Of a DNA stretch of 64,000 nt, positions 15,863 through 23,584 are shown piece after piece. Origin of the DNA: Marinobacter sp. LV10R510-11A (GTDB lineage Bacteria; Pseudomonadota; Gammaproteobacteria; Pseudomonadales; Oleiphilaceae). Every line of letters begins with the position of its first letter. The first letter of the stretch is position 1. Where the stretch lies: NCBI RefSeq assembly GCF_900215155.1, contig NZ_LT907980.1, forward strand, positions 62,001 through 126,000. The letters run 5' to 3'. The position numbers and the translations under genes are program-made. The notes below the pieces were generated by a model. It was not told the DNA's origin. It saw only the letters and a program-made list of their open reading frames with translations, and did not search any database.

Positions 15863-15958
15863 CGTCGTTCATAGCCACGGGTAGAGCTTAAGACCCGATG
15901 CTCTTTTAATTTTTTTCGATCAATCATGCTCGCCTACAGCGAATAGGAAATAGAAGGA

Positions 15959-18900
15959 ATGCAGTTCATTACCGGCGGTCCCGACATTCCCGATGTGCTT
16001 TTGCAGGCTCACGAAGAGAGCCGCGTGGTGTTTTTCTGCGGTTCGGGTATTTCATATCCCGCCGGCCTGCCGGATTTCAAGGGGTTGGTAGACGATATCT
16101 ATCGGCGGACTGGCGCTGTGCTTTTGGATGCAGAGTGTGAGAGTTTTGAGCGAGGACAGTTTGACGCCACGCTAGATCTGTTAGAGCGCCGCCTGCCTGG
16201 TCAGCGGCTGCCCGTCCGCCGGGCGTTGGCTGAGGCTCTCAAACCCAAATTGCGCCGCAAGGGCGCTACCGATACGCAGGCGGCACTGCTGAGTCTGGCG
16301 CGCAGCCGAGAAGGCGCGCTGCGGTTGGTCACAACGAACTTCGACCGTGTATTTCATACGGCGGCCAAGCGTACAGGCCAATCTTTCCAGACTTACGCCG
16401 CGCCTATGTTGCCGATACCAAAAAATAGCCGCTGGGACGGGTTGGTTTACCTGCACGGTCTGCTGCCTGAAAAGGCAGATGACACGGATCTAAACCGTCT
16501 GGTACTCACAAGTGGCGATTTTGGCTTGGCCTACCTCACTGAACGCTGGGCAGCCCGCTTCGTAAGTGAGTTGTTCCGCAACTATATGGTTTGTTTTGTT
16601 GGCTACAGCATTAATGACCCGGTGCTGCGCTATATGATGGATGCGTTGGCGGCTGACCGGATGCAGGGGGAAGTTACGCCGCAGGCTTGGGCATTGGGAG
16701 ATTGCGCACCTGGGCAAGAGCATTACAAAACAATCGAGTGGGAAGCCAAGGGAGTTAAGCCTATCCTTTACCAGGTGCCTGTTGGCAGTGTTGGCCATTC
16801 GGCATTGCATCAAACCTTGCAAGTTTGGGCGAACACCTACCGGGATGGCACATTGGGTAAAGAGCGAATCGTTGTTACTCACGCTTTGGCAGAGCCTTCG
16901 GCAAGCACACACCAAGACGATTTCGTCGGCCGGATGTTGTGGGCCTTGTCAGACAAGTCGGGATTACCAGCAAAACGCTTCGCCGACTTTAACCCCGCTC
17001 CATCGTTGAACTGGTTGCTAGCGGCTTTTTCAGAGGAGCGTTTTCAGCACAGCGATTTGGCTCGGTTTGACGTTCCTCCACGTGAGGGGTTAGACGCCAA
17101 ATTACGCTTCAGTCTGATTCGCAGACCAGCGCCTTATGATCGAGCACCATCGATGCTGCTGGCCTTTGGTGGCACCACTGTTAGTCAGTGGGATGATGTG
17201 ATGACGCAACTGGCTCGCTGGCTAGTGCGCCACTTGGATGATGTGAGGCTGGTTCTCTGGATCGCGCAACGTGGCGGTCAGTTACATGATCGCTTGCAAT
17301 GGTTGATCGAGCAGGAGCTGGACCGTTTTGCGTCACTGGAGCATGACGGCAAAACTACCGAGTTAAATGAAATTCGCGTACAAGCGCCAAGAGCCATTCC
17401 TGGCCAGTTAATGCGCACGCTGTGGCGCCTCCTGCTTAGCGATCGGATAAAGACACCGCGGCATAACTCTAGTCTCTATCGCTGGAAAAGCCGGTTGAAG
17501 CGGGAGGGTCTTAGCACTACGCTGCGCTTGGAGTTACGCGAGTTGCTTGCGCCCAAGATAGCTTTGAGAAAGTCGTTTCGTTGGAATGATGAGGACGACT
17601 GTGCAGGTGAGCCCACGCGATTGCGGCAATTAGTGGATTGGGAGCTGACACTGGCCGCTGACCATGTGCGTCCGGCGTTACGCGATCTGGCCGGCGAGCA
17701 TTGGACGCCTGCTTTGCCGCAGTTGCTGGAGGATCTTCAGCAGCTGCTACGTGATGCGCTGGATTTGATGCGAGAGTTGGGCGAGGCGGATGACCGCAGC
17801 GACCGGTCACAATGGGATCTATCGTCCATTACCCCGCATTGGCAGAACCGGGGGTTCCGCGATTGGGTAATCTTGATTGAATTGCTGCGTGATGCATGGC
17901 TAGCAATTCTTGGCACTGACAGTATTCGGGCGATGCAAATTGCCCAAGCCTGGTTTGAAGTGCCGTATCCCACCTTTAAACGTCTCGCTCTATTTGCTGC
18001 CAGTCGCACAGCCAGCATCGCGCCCGAGCGTTGGGTGGAGTGGTTGTTGGCCGATGGCGCCTGGTGGTTGTGGTCCACTGATACCAAGCGAGAGGTATTA
18101 AGATTGTTGGTTCTTCAGGGTGGTCAATTACTAGGCGCCACTCAGGACAGTCTGGAAGCCGTCATTCTTGCAGGCCCGCCGCGCGCAATGTACCGCGACG
18201 ACTTAGGCCCAAATCGTTGGCCTGACCTGGTGGCTCGTTCAGTCTGGCTACGTTTGGCCAAATTGAACGCCTCTGGCCTCGCACTGAGCGTGACTGCTCA
18301 GGCACGGTTAGCGGAGCTATGCCACGCATACCCGAAATGGCAGTTGGCGATCAACGAAAGTGACGAGTTTTCTCACTGGATGAGTGGCACCGGCGACCCA
18401 GACTTTGAGGACAGTTTAGAGGTCGATGATGCACCTCGAAAACGCCATGACCTCGTTCAGTGGCTGATGAAGCCAGCGCCAAAGCGCCGACACTTCTTCG
18501 AAGACACGTGGCGCGACGTTTGCCGCGCCCGCTTCTTTCACAGCCTGTATGCGCTATGCGATCTTGCGCGGGATGGCACATGGCCAGCCAACCGATGGCG
18601 AGAAGCACTTCAAGTCTGGAGTGAAGATGGCATGGTGTTACGGTCTTGGCGGTACGCTGCACCTTTAATACAGGCTATGCCGGATACCACTATCCAGGAA
18701 ATTGCCCATGGTGTGACCTGGTGGCTCGACGCTGCTTCGAAATCAATCAATCAGCACGAGGATATTCTGCTGAATCTGTGCCACCGCATTCTGGCTCTGC
18801 CGCTTGAAGTAGACACCGGAATGACCCGCAATGGCGAGCCGATTGAGCAACCCGTTACAGAGGCTATTAACCATCCGGTTGGGCATGTTACGCAGGCATT

Positions 18901-19783
18901 GATTAACCTTTGGTTCAAACGCGGTCCGAGCGACAACGATCTGCTTCCAGCGGACATCGAGCCTTTTTTCACGAAAATCTGCGATGTGCAGTTTAATCAA
19001 TTTCGTCACGGCCGCGTGCTGCTAGGCTCGCAATTGGTCGCGCTCTTCCGTGTAGATCGACCGTGGACTGAAAAGCACCTTTTGCCCTTATTCAGTTGGG
19101 ACAATCCGGGCGAAGCGAAAGCTCTGTGGGAAGGTTTCTTATGGTCACCACGTTTGTATCAGCCCTTGTTGATTGCAATAAAGTCGCAATTCTTGGAAAG
19201 TGCAAATCACTACGCTGACTTAGGCGAACACGGCCAGCAATACGCAGCGTTCCTGACTTATGCGGCGTTAGGGCCAATCGAGGGCTACACCCTGGAGGAG
19301 TTTCGAACGGCGTTTGCAGCTTTGCCTCAAGATGGGTTGGAGGAATCCGCGCGGGCCTTGTCTCAGTCTCTTGAAGGGGCAGCCGACCAGTGCGAGGAGT
19401 ACTGGGAAAATCGTGTTCAGCCGTTTTGGCATCATATTTGGCCAAAGTCTCGCGATCTTGTCACTCCGCTAATCGCTGAATTATTGGCTCGTTTGAGTAT
19501 TGCTGCCCGGGCTGAATTTCCAGCTGCGTTAGCTGCAGTACGACATTGGTTACAACCTATTGAGTACCCTGATTACCTTATAAGTTTGCTGCAAGAATCA
19601 GGGTTGTGCACGCGATTTCCGGACGATTCTCTGATTTTATTAAGCACTGTCATTGCCGACCAACAGTGGCTGTCCCGGGAGTTGGGCCAATGCCTGGAAG
19701 AGCTTGTGAAAGCTGCGCCACAGCTTGTATACAATGCCCAGTATCAGCGACTCCACGAGCATTTTGAGAGGCACGGATTGTGA
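15959..19783 (+). CDS. Large SIR2-domain defence protein
   Basis: A 1274-aa protein. The N-terminal ~280 residues are a SIR2-like NAD-binding domain: VVFFCGSGISYPAGLPDFKG with GSGIS at 28-32, TTNFDRVFH with Asn127 and Asp129, and LVYLHGLL with the probable catalytic His166. Later VCFVGYSINDPVLRYMM is also typical of bacterial defence SIR2 proteins. The remaining ~950 residues are helical and Trp-rich without a recognised motif; this size and layout recall SIR2 proteins with a DUF4020-type C-terminus. AGGAAA precedes ATG 15959. No partner is directly adjacent, so it may act alone or with the ATPase pair upstream. Expected activity is NAD+ depletion on infection, by analogy. Confidence 0.8.
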   Translation: MQFITGGPDIPDVLLQAHEESRVVFFCGSGISYPAGLPDFKGLVDDIYRRTGAVLLDAECESFERGQFDATLDLLERRLPGQRLPVRRALAEALKPKLRRKGATDTQAALLSLARSREGALRLVTTNFDRVFHTAAKRTGQSFQTYAAPMLPIPKNSRWDGLVYLHGLLPEKADDTDLNRLVLTSGDFGLAYLTERWAARFVSELFRNYMVCFVGYSINDPVLRYMMDALAADRMQGEVTPQAWALGDCAPGQEHYKTIEWEAKGVKPILYQVPVGSVGHSALHQTLQVWANTYRDGTLGKERIVVTHALAEPSASTHQDDFVGRMLWALSDKSGLPAKRFADFNPAPSLNWLLAAFSEERFQHSDLARFDVPPREGLDAKLRFSLIRRPAPYDRAPSMLLAFGGTTVSQWDDVMTQLARWLVRHLDDVRLVLWIAQRGGQLHDRLQWLIEQELDRFASLEHDGKTTELNEIRVQAPRAIPGQLMRTLWRLLLSDRIKTPRHNSSLYRWKSRLKREGLSTTLRLELRELLAPKIALRKSFRWNDEDDCAGEPTRLRQLVDWELTLAADHVRPALRDLAGEHWTPALPQLLEDLQQLLRDALDLMRELGEADDRSDRSQWDLSSITPHWQNRGFRDWVILIELLRDAWLAILGTDSIRAMQIAQAWFEVPYPTFKRLALFAASRTASIAPERWVEWLLADGAWWLWSTDTKREVLRLLVLQGGQLLGATQDSLEAVILAGPPRAMYRDDLGPNRWPDLVARSVWLRLAKLNASGLALSVTAQARLAELCHAYPKWQLAINESDEFSHWMSGTGDPDFEDSLEVDDAPRKRHDLVQWLMKPAPKRRHFFEDTWRDVCRARFFHSLYALCDLARDGTWPANRWREALQVWSEDGMVLRSWRYAAPLIQAMPDTTIQEIAHGVTWWLDAASKSINQHEDILLNLCHRILALPLEVDTGMTRNGEPIEQPVTEAINHPVGHVTQALINLWFKRGPSDNDLLPADIEPFFTKICDVQFNQFRHGRVLLGSQLVALFRVDRPWTEKHLLPLFSWDNPGEAKALWEGFLWSPRLYQPLLIAIKSQFLESANHYADLGEHGQQYAAFLTYAALGPIEGYTLEEFRTAFAALPQDGLEESARALSQSLEGAADQCEEYWENRVQPFWHHIWPKSRDLVTPLIAELLARLSIAARAEFPAALAAVRHWLQPIEYPDYLISLLQESGLCTRFPDDSLILLSTVIADQQWLSRELGQCLEELVKAAPQLVYNAQYQRLHEHFERHGL

Positions 19784-19977
19784 TTGCGGTGAGCAACGTC
19801 TTGCAGTAAGAGTTCTTTGCGAGAGCAACCTCAACCTCTGACGAAGCGGTTAATCAATGACAATCCTGAATGAGATTTAAAGTTGTCGATACATAAGCTG
19901 GAAGTTGGCAGAAGTCATGAAGAGTCTACGTTAGAGATTGCCGAGATCGTTAACCAGTTATTCGCCGGTGAGAGAGA
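19784..19977. other. Short intergenic stretch
   Basis: No complete gene. A short open stretch near 19923-19975 (encoding ESTLEIAEIVNQLFAG) may be the end of a lost gene. Confidence 0.5.
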
Positions 19978-20002
19978 GGGGACAGATTTGAAATCTGTCC
20001 CC
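19978..20002. repeat. 25-bp palindrome (P9)
   Basis: Perfect dyad with half-site GGGGACAGATTT and a central G, at the outer end of module 3. It is the last palindrome before a 15-kb stretch without any. Confidence 0.95.
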
Positions 20003-20048
20003 TTCTTTTTCGAGCAACAGGGGCGCTGAAGCGACTGGACAGTGCAGT

Positions 20049-20948
20049 TCAATTCTGTCTGTTATCCTCGTAAACATCGATGCTCATCCCGGACCAGGCA
20101 CTGAGGTACCGGAGCGTGGTGCTTTTGGTGCTCCAGCCACCGCGGAGCATAATTTTTTCCAGCGGTACGCCTTTGTCCAACAGATCCAGAGCGGCTCCCA
20201 CTCGGAGTGAGTGACCACTGAATCTAGGTAGGGCGCGTAGCTTGGCGCGATGCTGTAGGTCGACCAAAATCGGAATGATGGAGCCGGGAGTGAGGCGCTC
20301 TCCCACCGTGCCATCCTTTCCAACAGAGCGCAGAATACAGCCTTCTTCTTGACCGATGCGTTTTTTCCAGCGTTCGATCAGTTGATACAGCGTTTCGGAA
20401 ATGGGAATCCAGGTGCCTTCGCCGTACTGATCGGTTTTGGAAAATCTTAACATCAGGGCATACTTACCTTTCGGCATCTTACGGACGTCTTCCAGCCGGA
20501 GCCGGCAGAGTTCTGCGCGCCGGCGCATGGTTTCGTAGCCCAGTTGTAGAATCAATTTGTCTCGAAGGCCTCTGGCAGAGCTGTTGCAGTGAGTTTTCAT
20601 TTTGTCCATGTAATCCCTGGTGAGTGGTTCAGCTTGTTTCTGGGCGCGACCGATCTGCCGATGCATGCGTTTAAGAGCCAACAAGACTTCCGGCTCATGG
20701 GTGGGATTGGGATTTTTGGAGAGTGAGAAAATGCTCGAAAGTGAATCGATTCGGCGACGGATGGTTGAGCTTTTAAGCGTGGTTGCCATATCCTTGATGT
20801 AGGTGGCTAGATTCTCGGCGGTGGCAGGCATAGTCTGCATGCCGTTGGCATTGCACCAGGACTCGTAATGCATCCAGTCGGACCGATAAGCTCTGACTGT
20901 ATTGTCTGAGAAGGCGCCGTCAAAAGACGCGAAAATTTGATCAATCAT
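20049..20948 (-). CDS. Tyrosine recombinase, module copy 3
   Basis: A 299-aa tyrosine recombinase with the same catalytic boxes as copies 1 and 2. Differences cluster at the ends: it starts MIDQIFASFDGAFSD instead of MIDELLASFDGAFSD and ends SGMSIDVYEDNRQN. The start ATG 20948 has GGGAG 7 nt upstream; the open frame extends ~100 codons further but would run through the divergent promoter and XRE gene. It lies directly downstream of gmtY. This recombinase plausibly acts on the site in the gmtY 3' end, or cooperates with GmtY. Confidence 0.85.
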   Translation of the reverse strand: MIDQIFASFDGAFSDNTVRAYRSDWMHYESWCNANGMQTMPATAENLATYIKDMATTLKSSTIRRRIDSLSSIFSLSKNPNPTHEPEVLLALKRMHRQIGRAQKQAEPLTRDYMDKMKTHCNSSARGLRDKLILQLGYETMRRRAELCRLRLEDVRKMPKGKYALMLRFSKTDQYGEGTWIPISETLYQLIERWKKRIGQEEGCILRSVGKDGTVGERLTPGSIIPILVDLQHRAKLRALPRFSGHSLRVGAALDLLDKGVPLEKIMLRGGWSTKSTTLRYLSAWSGMSIDVYEDNRQN

Positions 20949-20978
20949 GGTAGTCTCCCAAAATGAAAAGCCCAATAT

Positions 20979-21004
20979 GATACTAAAAGTATCTATAGAG
21001 ATAC
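20979..21004. promoter_or_regulatory. Operators between recombinase 3 and XRE 3
   Basis: Two overlapping dyads, GATACTAAAAGTATC (20979-20993) and GTATCTATAGAGATAC (20989-21004). They differ in sequence from the ATGATAT operators of copies 1 and 2 but occupy the same place. The XRE recognition helix differs in parallel (GAATVKRYE instead of GVATVRRYE), consistent with a co-evolved specificity. Confidence 0.7.
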
Positions 21005-21008
21005 TATA

Positions 21009-21269
21009 ATGATATCCGTGGATCAAATCAAGGCTGCGAGAACCATGCTTGGATGGAGTGCTGTGGAGCTCGCCAAGCGTAGTGGCGTGGGTGCTGCAAC
21101 AGTTAAGCGGTATGAACTCCAGTCCGGTATTCCAGCCGCAACCACCAAAGTTTTGTTTTCGATTAAAGTTACAATGGAAAGTGAAGGCATAGAATTCACC
21201 GGCGACCCCCTGGTAAATCCTGGTGTCACACTCCACCTGAACCATCCGGCCCGCCAAACCGACGATTAG
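21009..21269 (+). CDS. XRE/Cro-type regulator, module copy 3
   Basis: An 86-aa helix-turn-helix protein (IKAARTMLGWSAVELAKRSG, then VGAATVKRYEL). It shares the module position and C-terminal tail (GDPLVNPGVTLHLNHP) with copies 1 and 2, while the central part is clearly diverged. Convergent with gmtY: the two stops are 8 bp apart. Confidence 0.85.
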   Translation: MISVDQIKAARTMLGWSAVELAKRSGVGAATVKRYELQSGIPAATTKVLFSIKVTMESEGIEFTGDPLVNPGVTLHLNHPARQTDD

Positions 21270-21277
21270 GCCTGTCC

Positions 21278-23584
21278 CTACATTTTGCTCATCAAAAACT
21301 GATGAATGACGCCGAATCCGTGCATGTAGTTCTGCAGTAAAACGCTGATATGGCTGTGCCCCATCAATTTTCGGGTGTGGATGAACAGATCGATCCGGTC
21401 TTGCCTCAGCGGTTGATCCTCACTCCACTGAAATAACTGGGTGAACCGTTTTTCTCCCTCGTCGCTAAATGCCGCATGCTGTTGCTCTAATAATTGATGT
21501 TTGAACTCCGGGTATTTAAGCGCGTAGGCTCGCAACATCAGCCAGGTCCCGAAACCATGCCGTAGGGTGTGCATGTCGTATTCCGGCCCCGCGTAGTACC
21601 GCAGCAGCCCAATCACCGCCGGAATAATCTCCTCACGCTTGAATCCCTCCACGTGGCCGTTGGGCCCGATAAAGGCCACCTTTTTCGGGTTTGACTTGTG
21701 TTTTCGGGCTGCGGCCAGGCGGGTGTCGAGGTACGCCAAAAACTGCTCGCATACCCTTGGCGGTGCGAGCAGGTGCAGTGGAATTTTGCGCCGCGCGGCC
21801 GGTGTTTTGCCCCGCCGGATCCACACGTAGATCTCCGGGCCACAGATTTCGATGTCATCCAGCGCCAGCGCGAGCATTTCCCCAGAGCGTAGCCCGCCGT
21901 AGAAGCCCAGCGTGAGCAGGGTGGTCACCAATGGGGCCTCTGGTTCCGCGCTGTGGGTGAGGGTGTATTGCAGTTGATCGAACTGAGCCAGTCCCAAGAC
22001 ACGGTTACGTCTTTTGGTCAGTGCGTAGTTCAGTTTCTCTTTTTCCAGAGTAGCTTCTTCCATCAGGCCATGGGCCTGACAGAATGACAAAAACTGGCCC
22101 AGTCGGTCTTGCCGATTCTGGCGGGTTGAGTCAGAGAGTTTGCGCCGGTTCATCACCCGTAACCGGACGCTTTCCACGTCCTCATCGTCCCAGTCTGAAA
22201 AATCAAAAGCGTATTCGTACTCTAGTACGCCGTTGATGATGATCTGGCTGAGATAGTCCTTGGCGGTGCTCACCGCAATTTCTCGGTGATGAAGTTTTGT
22301 GCCAATCCACAGTAGCGCCATATAGGCAGCGCCGGTGCGGGGCGCTATTTGTTCTGCCTGGCTCAGATACCGGGGGAGCATGGCTGCCAACGGTTTCAAT
22401 TGACCCGGTGTCAACCGTTCCGGCCCGAACTGGTTGGTCAACGCCGTGGTGAACGCGCACAATAAAAATTTGGCGTCCTGTGCCCAGCTTGCACTGACGG
22501 TGTCGCAGATATCCTGTTCGGCCAGCGGAGTGCCGGTCAAGTTGGTCAGCGCTTCCCAGGGCGCACGTGAGTGATTGGGTGTAATGACTGCTGAGCGGGT
22601 AGCCGGCCAGTATCCAATGGCCAGGGAGGGCACCAAAAAATCGGCGAGGCCCGCTGGGGTATCGGCCGGCAGCGGCAGGTTCTCCAGCTGCCGGTAAAAC
22701 ACCGGCTCCATCCCCAGGGTCAGTGCTCTCAGCCGCAGGGCCCGGCTGAAATACGGCAATCGACGCATGAGCGTGTTCACGGGGCGTTGCTGGTTAGTCG
22801 CCCAAGCTGAGAAGCGCTCCGTGTGATGCTCAGTGAGTACCTTTTTGAGTTGATTAAATCGCCATTCATAGCGTTTCTGATCCGTTACCGTAGTGGGCTC
22901 AGGCCCGAGGCCGTGTATTGCCCATTGTTGATTGGGGCGGCGGCCGGCAACAAGTTTGTATTTGAGGTTGAATTTGGCCACGTGCTTGATCCGTTTACGC
23001 AGCCATGAGGGTAGTACGGTTTCATGCACGTAGTTGCCGGTCTCCAGATAATGCACCGGCGTGCGCAGTATTCGGTTCTGGTTGGGAGCTAGATCGCCCT
23101 GGCGCAGCCGGCTGACAATGCTGATGGCCGGCTCTAGGCCATAGCCGACCTCGACCAGGCCGTAAACCAGCGATAGCGCCGCGGTCTCGGCGGTTTTGGG
23201 TTTGACCAGGGCGGGGTGGGTGTCCTGCAGGTAGGCTCGTGCAATACCTTGAGCTTCCCATTGCCGCTCGTTGTCAGGCAGTACGCTGGGGCGCGTGGCT
23301 TTTACCGGCGCGGGTGGCATGGCGCAGCGGATCAGACCGGTTTGGTTGATTTTCTCCAGTGCCCGGCAGACCACACTGTGCTGGGAATCGGTGAGCCCGC
23401 CGGGGCGGTTACCGTTAATTTGCGCATGAATCTGTCTCAGGCATTTTTTGCACTGGCCAGGGGTGATCGCATCGGTGTCACCGGCCTCGTTGATCACCGC
23501 CTCCAGGGTTGCCCGTTTGAGGTCGACGTGGGTGCGCTCCCAGAATGCCGGGGCTACGCCGATAACGCTCTCAGGATAAATCAT
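21278..23584 (-). CDS. gmtY: GmtY-like large tyrosine recombinase
   Basis: A 768-aa protein whose C-terminal ~230 residues are a complete tyrosine recombinase domain: first Arg in LGFYGGLRSGEMLALALDD, H-x-x-R in DMHTLRHGFGTWLML, third box LMGHSHISVLL and nucleophile in LQNYMHG. The N-terminal ~500 residues are helical and unassigned. Start MIYPESVIG (ATG 23584) has GGAGGG at ideal spacing and overlaps the upstream gene by 14 nt; an ATG eight codons earlier is less likely. The operon order, sizes and domain layout fit the Gamma-Mobile-Trio, described as the mobility genes of islands rich in defence and offence cargo. The last ~26 codons are duplicated at 3614-3694 and 8286-8362. Confidence 0.75.
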   Translation of the reverse strand: MIYPESVIGVAPAFWERTHVDLKRATLEAVINEAGDTDAITPGQCKKCLRQIHAQINGNRPGGLTDSQHSVVCRALEKINQTGLIRCAMPPAPVKATRPSVLPDNERQWEAQGIARAYLQDTHPALVKPKTAETAALSLVYGLVEVGYGLEPAISIVSRLRQGDLAPNQNRILRTPVHYLETGNYVHETVLPSWLRKRIKHVAKFNLKYKLVAGRRPNQQWAIHGLGPEPTTVTDQKRYEWRFNQLKKVLTEHHTERFSAWATNQQRPVNTLMRRLPYFSRALRLRALTLGMEPVFYRQLENLPLPADTPAGLADFLVPSLAIGYWPATRSAVITPNHSRAPWEALTNLTGTPLAEQDICDTVSASWAQDAKFLLCAFTTALTNQFGPERLTPGQLKPLAAMLPRYLSQAEQIAPRTGAAYMALLWIGTKLHHREIAVSTAKDYLSQIIINGVLEYEYAFDFSDWDDEDVESVRLRVMNRRKLSDSTRQNRQDRLGQFLSFCQAHGLMEEATLEKEKLNYALTKRRNRVLGLAQFDQLQYTLTHSAEPEAPLVTTLLTLGFYGGLRSGEMLALALDDIEICGPEIYVWIRRGKTPAARRKIPLHLLAPPRVCEQFLAYLDTRLAAARKHKSNPKKVAFIGPNGHVEGFKREEIIPAVIGLLRYYAGPEYDMHTLRHGFGTWLMLRAYALKYPEFKHQLLEQQHAAFSDEGEKRFTQLFQWSEDQPLRQDRIDLFIHTRKLMGHSHISVLLQNYMHGFGVIHQFLMSKM

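Larger units (their letters stand above)
19978..21359. mobile_element. 1.39-kb recombinase module, copy 3 (joined to full gmtY)
   Basis: Same order as copies 1 and 2: palindrome P9, tyrosine recombinase, XRE regulator, gmtY 3' end. Here the gmtY tail continues into an intact 768-codon gene. The module is more diverged than copies 1 and 2 are from each other, especially in the XRE gene and the intergenic operators. If cargo accretes at gmtY, this is the most recent insertion boundary. Confidence 0.85.

Noticed and set aside
21639..22460. Several plus- and minus-strand frames inside gmtY
   Set aside because: Shadows of the 768-codon gene, which has all recombinase motifs.
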